From NCBI GenBank assembly GCA_028382005.1, contig JAOESH010000012.1, forward strand, positions 1-55,492: a stretch of 55,492 bases of DNA, given 5' to 3'. Position 1 is the stretch's first letter. Each line of letters starts with the position of its first letter. Below, one piece after another: positions 28,197-36,174 of this stretch. The stretch is from Pseudomonadota bacterium (lineage in GTDB: Bacteria; Pseudomonadota; Alphaproteobacteria; Puniceispirillales; Marisalimonadaceae). Under the pieces are notes generated by a model. That model was not told where the DNA came from. It saw nothing but the letters and a program-made list of their open reading frames with translations, and ran no database searches. The position numbers and the translations under genes were made by a program.

Positions 28197-28787
28197 TCAT
28201 AAATTTATCCATTTAGGAAATACATCTATCTTTTTAAAGAAAATTTCTAAATTTTCAACTGACAACTCTAATGTTCTATCGTTAACAAGCGGGTGTGCAT
28301 AAATTTTTTTAAAATCTTTTAATGATGAGTCCATAAATAATATTACATTCTTTTGTATGCCATTTATCATTGAGAAAGGAGTTACTGCGCCTGGAAACAC
28401 TCCTAAATGCTCCATTAACCTTTCTGGAGAAGCAAATGACAAACGTCCCACTCCTATTTTAATCTGCAACTCCTTAAGATCAATCAAGGCATCTTGATGA
28501 GTAATTATTAAAATATTATTTTTTTTATGATCTCTTAAAAAAAGATTTTTAATGTGTCCTCCACCTTCATTGGAATTTAGAAACATATCCTGAATACTCT
28601 TTGAGGCTGCAACAGTTTTAAGGGGAATGTGTTCAAAGTATTTATATTCAATACCCCAATCATCAAGTTTTTTTAAAAATTTATCAGATGAAATTGGAAG
28701 GAGGTTTTGAAATTTTGAGGATGCATCAGGGGTTTCATTTTTGTTTAAAACCTGTTCTAAATCGATTTTTTTTTTAAAATCCACCAT
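28197..28787 (-). CDS. YbaK/ProX-type aminoacyl-tRNA deacylase (ProXp-like)
   Basis: Free-standing editing domain that removes mischarged amino acids, typically Ala from tRNA-Pro. Motifs: GGHIKNLFLRDHKK (substrate-site Lys), IDLKELQIKIGVGRLSFAS, HLGVFPGAVTPFSMIN and the C-terminal AHPLVNDRTLELS. The longest frame begins with TTG at 28823; the ATG at 28787 with GGAG just upstream gives a length (196 aa) closer to family members, and a GTG one codon later is also possible. Confidence 0.86.
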   Translation of the reverse strand: MVDFKKKIDLEQVLNKNETPDASSKFQNLLPISSDKFLKKLDDWGIEYKYFEHIPLKTVAASKSIQDMFLNSNEGGGHIKNLFLRDHKKNNILIITHQDALIDLKELQIKIGVGRLSFASPERLMEHLGVFPGAVTPFSMINGIQKNVILFMDSSLKDFKKIYAHPLVNDRTLELSVENLEIFFKKIDVFPKWINL

Positions 28788-28856
28788 TATCTCCAAAAAA
28801 AACATATTAAACATATCAAACAATTAAACATGACAAAATTAAATTAAAATTTAATA

Positions 28857-29720
28857 CTATTTTCTTTCACGCCAAGCAATATATGAAGAAGAGAGTACAA
28901 TAAGTGAACCACCTAACCATAGTGTATAAGGTGTACTTTCAAAAAAAAAAGTATATCCAATTAAAACAGACCAGATTAATTTAAGAAAATCAAAAGGTAA
29001 AAGAACAGCAAGTTCACCTCTTTTGAAGGCACTATTTAAAAGTGTTTGAGCTATTGTTCCTGTAATAGCTATAAACAAAATAATTAAAAATTGATTAAAG
29101 GTAGGCATGGTTAAATAAGGCCAAGCAGCAATAAAAGTTGGTGGCACCATTCCAACACCAGCATATAAGGAAATTGTTACTGCTGAATCAGTTTCTGTCA
29201 GTTTTTTTATAAAAATAAGTGAAATTGACCAAATTAAGGCTGAAGTTAATATTAACAAACCACCAAGATTAAGCGAAATATCTGGCCTTAAAACGATCAT
29301 TGTTCCAATAAAACCTATGCATAAAGCTATAATCCTTCTAATTTTAATTTTCTCATTTAAAAAGATAATTGCAAAAAAAGTTGTAAAAATTGGTACTGTT
29401 AAATTTAGAGCAGTTACTTGAGACAAAGTTGTCAGTGTTAAACCATAAAAAAAACATAACATTGCAATAGAATTAGTTAAAATTCTATAAAATTGAAATT
29501 TTGGTTGTTTAGTTACAATTGTTTTAACACCTTGTTTAAATATAACTGGAGCTAGGACAAAGATAACAAGGGAGCATCTTAAAAATGTAATTTCAAAAAT
29601 ATGTAATTCATCTGATAAATATTTTGCAGCACTATGCATTATAACAAAACTAAAACCTGATATAATCATTAATATTACTGCAATAGATGTATTAGATAAT
29701 TTACCAAAGAATTTAAACAT
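28857..29720 (-). CDS. EamA/DMT family transporter (second)
   Basis: 287 aa, ten hydrophobic segments in two EamA repeats. The start, FVIMHSAAKYLSD and RCSLVIFVLAP, and the later GELAVLLPFDFLKLIWSVLIG are like the RhaT/SAM-uptake-like subgroup of DMT carriers. Not close in sequence to the EamA protein at 23926-24807. Confidence 0.87.
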   Translation of the reverse strand: MFKFFGKLSNTSIAVILMIISGFSFVIMHSAAKYLSDELHIFEITFLRCSLVIFVLAPVIFKQGVKTIVTKQPKFQFYRILTNSIAMLCFFYGLTLTTLSQVTALNLTVPIFTTFFAIIFLNEKIKIRRIIALCIGFIGTMIVLRPDISLNLGGLLILTSALIWSISLIFIKKLTETDSAVTISLYAGVGMVPPTFIAAWPYLTMPTFNQFLIILFIAITGTIAQTLLNSAFKRGELAVLLPFDFLKLIWSVLIGYTFFFESTPYTLWLGGSLIVLSSSYIAWRERK

Positions 29721-29973
29721 ACTTAACCTTTAAAATAAATTTATACTCACATAATACCAATCAAAATGTTACACTTAGTCTTTTTACAAGCTTTTGAAAT
29801 AATAAGTTTTACAACTTTATAAGTAACACCTAATTAAAGAATTGATTGAAAATATAATACACTTTTTTAAAATTCTGAATTAATATATCTTGAAAATACA
29901 ACTTAAAAATTATTTAATTATTAATGTTGTTATTAAAACTGTATGTAAAACTATTTTTTAAAACGGAGTTAAA

Positions 29974-30144
29974 TTGGATTTTAAATACGCTCAAAGTTGG
30001 TTGTTGGGAGTTATTTGTTTTGTATACGGTATTTACAGAATAATTGGTGGAACAGATGCGCCTTTTAATTGGGTCGATATTGTCGCGATAATAGGTTTTT
30101 GTTATTCACTTTACATAACACAGTTACGTCAATCAAAGGAATAA
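29974..30144 (+). CDS. 56-aa two-helix membrane protein
   Basis: Read directly from the sequence: TTG start at 29974 with CGGAG 5 nt upstream, stop at 30142-30144. The protein has two hydrophobic helices (about residues 8-21 and 35-50) joined by IIGGTDAPFNWVD. The strong ribosome-binding site and good codon structure support it, but I know no family. About 250 bp upstream are empty. Confidence 0.65.
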   Translation: MDFKYAQSWLLGVICFVYGIYRIIGGTDAPFNWVDIVAIIGFCYSLYITQLRQSKE

Positions 30145-30269
30145 TGATTTAACTCACTGTATAAATTATTTGTTTCATTTATTTAAAATATATTTTAAAT
30201 CATTCAAGTGAAATTAGTTGTTTTCCTTAATCTAAATATATTTAAAACCTTAAGCATAGAATTAAAAAA

Positions 30270-30968
30270 ATGAACTTATCAACAGAAAAAACACCTCAAC
30301 AAAAATTAAGTAATTTCTCAATAGAAAATGTGTCTGCCGTAAATATCACTCATTTACTAATTAACAACCTTAAAGAAGTTGCCCAGGCATCAGATGAACT
30401 TAACCAACAAGCAGGATGCAATAAAGCTATACCTCACGTAGCAGCAAGAAACATAAGAAATGAATATGAGTTAGAAAATTTTGTGAAGTTCTGTATATCA
30501 AAAAAAATTGATAAAGCACTTGTAATTGGAGGATCTATACCAAGAAACGGTAGTAATATCTTTCAAAATGATATTGATGTTGCAACCATTTTAAAAAATG
30601 CAAATATAGGTGTTGATTGTGGAATATATCCACAAAATGAAACTGAACTAGAAATAAAAACTAAACTTGAAATTTTTAATAATGGAATTACACAACTTTG
30701 TATGGATCCTAATACTATTAATAATTTACCTTTTTTAGATACTATTCGTATTGGCATACCATCTATGTGCAGCGTACAAGGAATATATAAATATTTGAAA
30801 TTATGCGGCAACGAGAGCTATAAATATATTTTTAAAAACTGGAAAGCATTAAACTATCTAAGTAGTGATGGTTTTATGGTAGAAGAATTTATTAAAAAAT
30901 TAAAATTCACTAACTATCATATTTATAATTTTGGAAAATTAGAAAAAACTATTCATAAATTGTTATAA
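30270..30968 (+). CDS. Methylenetetrahydrofolate reductase-like protein
   Basis: 232 aa. The middle looks like the MetF barrel: PHVAARNIRNEYELENFV, then KALVIGGSIPRNG in the place of the conserved glycine-rich strand, and CGIYPQNETELE in the place of the folate-site YP motif. It is shorter than MetF (about 300 aa), so if related it is a reduced, perhaps specialised version. No folate gene neighbours it. Confidence 0.55.
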   Translation: MNLSTEKTPQQKLSNFSIENVSAVNITHLLINNLKEVAQASDELNQQAGCNKAIPHVAARNIRNEYELENFVKFCISKKIDKALVIGGSIPRNGSNIFQNDIDVATILKNANIGVDCGIYPQNETELEIKTKLEIFNNGITQLCMDPNTINNLPFLDTIRIGIPSMCSVQGIYKYLKLCGNESYKYIFKNWKALNYLSSDGFMVEEFIKKLKFTNYHIYNFGKLEKTIHKLL

Positions 30969-31006
30969 TTAACAATTAAGTCACCCGAACTAAACTTTGA
31001 AAAATG

Positions 31007-31396
31007 TTATTTTTTTGATAAAGCTTCCAGTATGGGACAGTTTGGCCTATCGTCTCCATGACAATTATTAGCTAAATAACTTAATTCTTTTCTTAAAGCT
31101 TTCAAATCATTTAATTTTTGATCAATTTCCGAAATTTTTTCCAAAGTTATTTTTTTAACCTCTTTGCTTGGTCTATTTTCATTTTCATATAAAGATAAAA
31201 GTTCTCTACATTCATCAATACTAAAATTAAACTTTCTGGCTTTCCCAATAAATTTTAATTTTAAAACATCTTTTTCTGTATAATTTCTATAACCTGTTTG
31301 AAAGTCTTGTATCGGCTTAACCAAATCTATGTTCGCGTAATATCGTGTAGCTTTCACAGTTAAATCAGATAATTTTGAAGCTTTTCCAATGTTCAT
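31007..31396 (-). CDS. MerR-family copper-responsive regulator (CueR/HmrR-like)
   Basis: Transcription factor of 129 aa: N-terminal winged helix (MNIGKASKLSDLTVKATRYY, then GYRNYTEKDVLKLKFI), a long coiled-coil helix around residues 75-105, and a C-terminal metal loop NCHGDDRPNCPILEAL. The two cysteines with seven residues between them match the Cu(I) pair of CueR. It is divergent from a DUF4396 gene, with a MerR-type promoter between them that it most likely controls. Two further copies of parts of this gene and promoter occur at 34369-34492 and 38790-39125. Confidence 0.88.
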   Translation of the reverse strand: MNIGKASKLSDLTVKATRYYANIDLVKPIQDFQTGYRNYTEKDVLKLKFIGKARKFNFSIDECRELLSLYENENRPSKEVKKITLEKISEIDQKLNDLKALRKELSYLANNCHGDDRPNCPILEALSKK

Positions 31397-31406
31397 AATA
31401 TTTATC

Positions 31407-31437
31407 TTTACCTTCCCCGTAGAGTAACCTTTATAAA
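31407..31437 (+). promoter_or_regulatory. MerR-type promoter (19-bp spacer) for the DUF4396 gene
   Basis: A -35-like TTTACC (31407-31412) and a -10 TATAAA (31432-31437) are 19 bp apart, the overlong spacing that MerR-family activators correct by twisting DNA. The spacer starts TTCCCC, as in copper-responsive promoters of CueR relatives. The right half-site is weaker than the consensus. The leader to the ATG at 31457 is only about 15-20 nt, with TAGGAG as ribosome-binding site. Confidence 0.7.
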
Positions 31438-31456
31438 ATATTGATAGGAGATAATT

Positions 31457-31900
31457 ATGTCAACACAAAGTACATTAACTATCGATTGGTATTGCATAAA
31501 CACTTGGTTACAAGCATCTAAGAACACTATGTGGTGTTTATTAGGTTGTTGTATAGGTGATTTTGGAACAATAGGATTTTTTCAATTTATGGAAATAGCA
31601 TGGCCGGTATCCTTAATAATGACCCTAGCAATTATAAATGGCATTATCACATCGATTATTCTAGAAACGATAATCTTATCAAAACAAATGTTATTTAAGT
31701 TAGCTTTTAAGACAGCTATAGGAATGTCTTTAATATCAATGGTATCTATGGAAGCTGCTATGAATTTAACAGACTTTATATTGACAGGTGGAGCAATTCT
31801 GACTTGGTGGGTAATTCCTTTTATGCTTTTTGCAGGCTTTATTACACCACTACCTTATAATTATTGGCGTCTTAAGGCTTTGGGAAAGGCTTGTCACTAA
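31457..31900 (+). CDS. DUF4396 membrane protein
   Basis: 147 aa, about four hydrophobic segments, ending PYNYWRLKALGKACH. The start TWLQASKNTMWCLLGCCIGD with a cysteine cluster, and the conserved TWWVIPFMLFAGFITPLPYNYW, are typical of DUF4396. Members are often near copper or other metal-resistance genes, which fits the divergent CueR-like regulator here. Biochemical role unknown. Confidence 0.78.
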   Translation: MSTQSTLTIDWYCINTWLQASKNTMWCLLGCCIGDFGTIGFFQFMEIAWPVSLIMTLAIINGIITSIILETIILSKQMLFKLAFKTAIGMSLISMVSMEAAMNLTDFILTGGAILTWWVIPFMLFAGFITPLPYNYWRLKALGKACH

Positions 31901-31913
31901 ATGAGTAAAACAG

Positions 31914-32258
31914 TCAATGACAAATTTTCACTAGCCATAATACTCTTATAGATGCACTTTGGTTTATATTTCTTAGTTATTTTATAATCTTGCCTTAAAT
32001 AACTTTTTTATTTACAAATTTAGAACTCAATTTTCTTTATAATTAGTAGTATAAAAGAAAAAGTTTTTCATTTATAAACCTCCTAGAATTCATAAAGCAA
32101 ATACCTTATAACATTTGAAATTATAATAATTTTCTACACAGTTTGGGATAAAATCTTGTCTAAAGTTATATTCTTTTTAAATAATATTCAAATATCAATG
32201 TGTTACAAAATAAGATTGTCTGCTCTAAAGTATTTTATGATAGCAATTTATTAAATTA
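31914..32258. repeat. Dispersed intergenic repeat, copy 1 (diverged)
   Basis: Most of the 31901-32366 gap is a diverged copy of an element seen again at 45885-46365 and 50903-51280. Shared pieces include TTTTTATTTACAAATTTAG, a minus-strand AGGAGGTTTATAAATGAAAA block (about 32060-32090) and the closing CTCTAAAGTA. This copy has lost the hairpin that the other two carry next to the ribosome-binding site. Confidence 0.65.
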
Positions 32259-32366
32259 AAACAATGTCTGTAAAGCAAATCAACAAACCCAATTCCATTG
32301 TTGCTTCCGTTATTAGTTTTTTATAAACGTTCATTAACGCTTGTTATTTAATCTAAATCAAATAGT

Positions 32367-34223
32367 TTAATTTTTATTTGATTTTAAAATATCTTCTGCA
32401 ATTAATTTAAATACATCGTCCCATGGCTCCCACGTGTTTCGATCATACATTTCAAAAGATGATGTTACAGGATTATTTAAAATAATATTATATGAACTTT
32501 GTTTCCAATTAGCAAATTTAGTTGACGTTCCTACCGCTGAGCTAATAAACGGTGGCGTAACCTTAGTTGATACAACCATATCAAGTGCAGCACAAAGTGC
32601 TGCTACATCATCTACGTTATTATATTGATCTAAATCATCAAAGTGATGGACCTTTACTTCAAGTTCATCTTGGACTGTCTTTAAATCATCTTCAAAGTTA
32701 ACATATTGCAGATTTATAAACGTTAAATCAGGGATTTTTAATATTGGAGACCACTCAGATATAGGCGGATAATGTTGAAGGCGGTAAGCCGATGTGACTG
32801 AGCTTTTCCAGCTGATACCAATGTAAGGACCTGTTCCCAGAGACTTTAGGCGTTCTTTCCAGTAGTTGACACGAACCGGATCAGGAACAAGAAAGGCATT
32901 AGGTTTAGGGTTATGTATAATCTCTTTAAGAAAGTGTTTGTAAAGACTTCCCATTGGTAAGTGAATATCAAAGTCATCTCTTTGTAAATCTAAACTTTTA
33001 TCTACAGCTTTAATCTCTACGTTTGGAAAGGTACGTCCTAACAAAGGAACTAACTTCTCCTGACACTCCACAATACAATGTTTAGCCTGGGCGGTTATAA
33101 GAGGTAGGCAAGAGGACCAATTGAGTGTGTCACCAATGCCCTGCTCACTCCAAAGAAAGACCCTTTTGCCCTTTAGACTTGATTTACCGTCCCACAAAGG
33201 TTTGGTAAAATGTCGTTGTTGTGATAAAAACTTGTCAGTTTTCCAACGCCATTCATATTCTTCAAGACCTTCTTTTAATTTATCATTGTTGAGTAGAGTT
33301 ATACTTAAGTTAAGATGTGCTTGAGCATAATTAGGATTAATTAATAATGCTTTCTTGTATGAGGCAATTGACTCGTCCAGTTTGCCTTGGTCTTTAAGAA
33401 CATTGCCCATGTTACTGTAAGCTTTAACATAGTTAGGATTAAGTAATATAGATTTTTCATGAGCTTCAATAGCCTCATCCAACTTACCTTGATCTTTAAG
33501 AACATTGCCCATATTACTGTAGGCATCAGCATAATTAGGATTAAGTAGGATTGCTTTATTGTACGCATTAATTGCTTCGTCTAGTTTACCTTGCTGTTGA
33601 AGAGTAACGCCCATGTTGTTGTAGGCATCAGCATAATCAGGTTTTAGTGATATGCATTTATTATAAGCTTCTATGGCCTCATCAAGCTTATCTTGTTCTT
33701 GAAGAGCAACGCCCATGTTGCTATAGGCCTCAGCGTAATCAGGTTTAAGCGATATGCATTTATTATAAACTTCTATGGCCTCATCTAGCTTACCTTGATC
33801 TTTAAGAGCAACACCCATGTTACTATAGGCATCAGCATAATCAGGCTTGAGTGAGATTGCTTTTTTGTATGCATTCACAGCTTCATCCATCATTCCAATT
33901 TGCGCAGTAGATGCTCCTAGTATATTCCAAACGATAATTGCTTCTGGATATTGATCTGTAATGGCTTGAGCTTGCTCGACTACAGACGAAAGTTGACCTT
34001 GATTATAAAGATTGACTAATTGATCAATTGTTTCCTGAGGTGGGCTTTGCATAATATTATCTTGATTAGACTTCTTTAAAGCGGTCAATTTCTGTTGTGC
34101 CCTTAAATTTTTAGAAAAAGGTTGTAAAATCACTTTGTATAGCTTTTTTACTTTTATCATCCAATTTTTTTTAAAATGAGAGATTGCCTTCATAAGCACT
34201 TGATCTACAGATAGTTTTACCAA
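32367..34223 (-). CDS. TPR protein with glycosyltransferase-like C-terminal domain (copy 1)
   Basis: 618 aa. Residues about 95-330 are tetratricopeptide repeats; six 34-residue units of the type LKPDYADAYSNMGVALKDQG follow each other. The C-terminal ~270 residues begin GKRVFLWSEQGIGDTLNWSS and continue with IGISWKSS and STKVTPPFISSAVGT, the pattern of TPR proteins with a GT9/GT41-like domain, so a sugar transfer or protein-modification role is likely (inference). The C-terminal domain is very close to that of 36166-38328. The N-terminal 50 residues look more diverged than in the sister copy. No signal peptide. Confidence 0.8.
   Translation of the reverse strand: MVKLSVDQVLMKAISHFKKNWMIKVKKLYKVILQPFSKNLRAQQKLTALKKSNQDNIMQSPPQETIDQLVNLYNQGQLSSVVEQAQAITDQYPEAIIVWNILGASTAQIGMMDEAVNAYKKAISLKPDYADAYSNMGVALKDQGKLDEAIEVYNKCISLKPDYAEAYSNMGVALQEQDKLDEAIEAYNKCISLKPDYADAYNNMGVTLQQQGKLDEAINAYNKAILLNPNYADAYSNMGNVLKDQGKLDEAIEAHEKSILLNPNYVKAYSNMGNVLKDQGKLDESIASYKKALLINPNYAQAHLNLSITLLNNDKLKEGLEEYEWRWKTDKFLSQQRHFTKPLWDGKSSLKGKRVFLWSEQGIGDTLNWSSCLPLITAQAKHCIVECQEKLVPLLGRTFPNVEIKAVDKSLDLQRDDFDIHLPMGSLYKHFLKEIIHNPKPNAFLVPDPVRVNYWKERLKSLGTGPYIGISWKSSVTSAYRLQHYPPISEWSPILKIPDLTFINLQYVNFEDDLKTVQDELEVKVHHFDDLDQYNNVDDVAALCAALDMVVSTKVTPPFISSAVGTSTKFANWKQSSYNIILNNPVTSSFEMYDRNTWEPWDDVFKLIAEDILKSNKN
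33245..33870 (-). repeat. Six tandem 102-bp TPR-coding repeats
   Basis: The DNA encoding the TPR units is itself a tandem direct repeat of 102 bp, well conserved at the nucleotide level between units. Such arrays can change copy number by recombination; the sister gene has about nine units. Confidence 0.75.
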
Positions 34224-34368
34224 AATTTCATATTCCTATTATAATTGATTTTTCTATAAGAAGTAATGCGTTAACTTAAAAAAATAAAACAAAAAGTAAT
34301 ACTTAAAGCCAATAATAAATATAAGGCAACGAAAAATATATATATCTACTAGATCTCTTAGTAATTAT

Positions 34369-34492
34369 AATCAGATAATTTTGAAGCTTTTCCAATGTTC
34401 ATAATATTTATCTTTACCTTCCCCTTAGAGTAACCTTTATAAGATATTGATAGGAGATTATTATGTCAGCACAAAGTACATTAACTATTGAT
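34369..34492 (+). promoter_or_regulatory. Captured copy of the copper-type promoter, in front of the multicopper oxidase
   Basis: 124 bp that match 31363-31486 base for base with five substitutions and no gap. The copy includes the first 11 codons of merR (reading outward), the whole promoter (TTTACC at 34413, 19-bp spacer, TATAAG at 34438), the TAGGAG ribosome-binding site, the ATG and the first ten codons of the DUF4396 gene. It places the oxidase at 34578 under the same MerR-type control (inference). No complete merR gene accompanies this copy. Confidence 0.85.
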
Positions 34493-34588
34493 ACAAATAG
34501 AAATTTTGTGTGTTTTGTTAATTTTTTTTCTTACAAGTTTACTTACGACTTCTCTAATATTCGCGATGGGAACTTAAATGTTATCTAG
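34463..34588 (+). CDS. Chimeric 41-aa leader reading frame ahead of the oxidase
   Basis: The ATG of the captured promoter opens a frame whose first ten residues (MSAQSTLTID) are those of the DUF4396 protein; the rest is unrelated. Its TAG at 34586-34588 lies inside the oxidase gene, eight bases past the oxidase ATG (34578-34580), so the frames overlap. It is probably a by-product of the duplication that now acts as a translated leader and may couple translation to the oxidase. Confidence 0.5.
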   Translation: MSAQSTLTIDTNRNFVCFVNFFSYKFTYDFSNIRDGNLNVI

Positions 34589-35960
34589 ACGAAACTTTAC
34601 TAAGCGATCATTGGCTTCATTTCTACTTACGGCACTTCCATCTGTTGTCTTTGCTAAAAATAAAATTATCAATTATAAACTTTCTGCAGAAAAATCTAAT
34701 TTTAACTTTGATAAAAATTTTACTTCCAATTTATGGTTATATAATCATGAAAACCCAGGCCCTTTGTTAAAGGCAAACAAAGGAGACATCCTAAAAGTTA
34801 ATTTTACTAATAATCTTGATGAACCAACTAGTATACATTGGCATGGCATTAAAAATATTAATAAAATGGATGGAGTTCCATATTTGACTCAAGACCCTGT
34901 CCAACCCGGTGAGACTTTTTCATATGAATTTCCAGTGAATCAATCAGGCACGTATTGGTATCATGCTCATTTTGAATCTTGGAAACAAGTCGCAAAGGGA
35001 TTGTATGGTCCGTTAGTTGTAAATGATAAAACTGATGACCTTATAGAAGATGATATTGTTATTTTAGCAGATGATTGGAGATTAAATAAAAAATATCAAA
35101 TTGATAAAAAATCTTTTGGTTCATTAATGGATTGGTCACATGCAGGAAGAGTAGGGAACTGGCTAACAATGAATGGCAAAAAATCACCACAATACTCAAT
35201 TAAAGCAAATAGTCTAGCAAGATTAAGGTTTATAAATGCTTCTAATGCTCGTATTTTAAAATTTGGATCAAGCTTAAAAAACAATAATATAATTGCTATT
35301 GACGGGGTTACAGTAAAACCGATGCTAGTTAAAGATTTTACCTTAGCACCAGGGCAAAGAATAGATTTACTTATAAATTCAGTTGACCTTTTGAAAGTTG
35401 ATTTTTTTGAAATTAGTCATACGAAACAACTGAAAGCTTTTACACTTAATGTAACCAAAGCAAATAATAAAACGAGAGACATCACTAACATTAATTTTAC
35501 ATCTAATTGGATTTTACCGAAATTAAATAAAGCAAAAATTATAAACATCCGAATGCAGGGTGGAGCAATGGGTAACCTTTCAAAAGCTAATTTTGATGGA
35601 GTTGAAAAAGATTTTCGTTCACTTGCAACTGAAGATAAAAAATTATGGGCTTTTAACAAAGAAATTGGAAGTTATGAATATTTACTCGCCAAAGTTAAGC
35701 TAAACCAGGTTGTAATCTTAGATGTGTGGAATGATACTCGATGGCCTCATAGTATGCACTTACATGGTAATCATTTTTTTGTTAAATCTAAAGAGTTTAA
35801 AGATAATATCGATTATATTTCAAGAGATACTTATTTAATGCAGGCAGGAGAAAAAGCGAAACTTATTTTTCTGGCTGACAACCCAGGTAAATGGCTTTTC
35901 CATTGTCATATGCTTGAACATGCAGCGTCAGGAATGATAAGTTATATTGATGTAGCTTGA
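34578..35960 (+). CDS. Tat-exported multicopper oxidase (CueO-like)
   Basis: 460 aa. The N-terminus SRRNFTKRSLASFLLTAL is a twin-arginine signal. All four copper-site motifs are seen: IHWHG (H87, H89), YWYHAH (H129, H131), HSMHLHGNHF and the C-terminal HCHMLEHAASGM, which supplies the type 1 Cys-His-Met. The cupredoxin domains are in normal order. A role in periplasmic Cu(I) oxidation or detoxification is likely, given the captured copper-type promoter directly upstream. The ATG lies within the leader frame described at 34463. Confidence 0.92.
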   Translation: MLSRRNFTKRSLASFLLTALPSVVFAKNKIINYKLSAEKSNFNFDKNFTSNLWLYNHENPGPLLKANKGDILKVNFTNNLDEPTSIHWHGIKNINKMDGVPYLTQDPVQPGETFSYEFPVNQSGTYWYHAHFESWKQVAKGLYGPLVVNDKTDDLIEDDIVILADDWRLNKKYQIDKKSFGSLMDWSHAGRVGNWLTMNGKKSPQYSIKANSLARLRFINASNARILKFGSSLKNNNIIAIDGVTVKPMLVKDFTLAPGQRIDLLINSVDLLKVDFFEISHTKQLKAFTLNVTKANNKTRDITNINFTSNWILPKLNKAKIINIRMQGGAMGNLSKANFDGVEKDFRSLATEDKKLWAFNKEIGSYEYLLAKVKLNQVVILDVWNDTRWPHSMHLHGNHFFVKSKEFKDNIDYISRDTYLMQAGEKAKLIFLADNPGKWLFHCHMLEHAASGMISYIDVA

Positions 35961-36093
35961 TCTACTTTAATTTTTTTAATAGAAACAAAAATAAAGATAA
36001 AATCAATTAAACTAGTAAAAGATAACTTTCAACTACCCATAGTATGTTTATAAATAAGCATTGGTCCTTAGTTAAATAGTTAAGTGACTTCAT

Positions 36094-36174
36094 CTTTAAT
36101 CCAACGTATACAATTCTCTTCTCATAATTTTACCTGTGCTGGTTTTTGGGACGTCTCTAACAAACTTAATTTTT
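36094..36174 (-). pseudogene. 81-bp copy of the acyl-CoA ligase 3' end
   Basis: This stretch equals 39197-39277 with a single substitution. It holds the last ~26 codons of the ligase (including PKTSTGKIMRREL) and its stop codon, but no more of the gene. It lies just beyond the end of the second TPR gene and overlaps its last few codons. The flanking ~70 bp (36020-36093) also resemble 39118-39196 more loosely. Confidence 0.85.
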
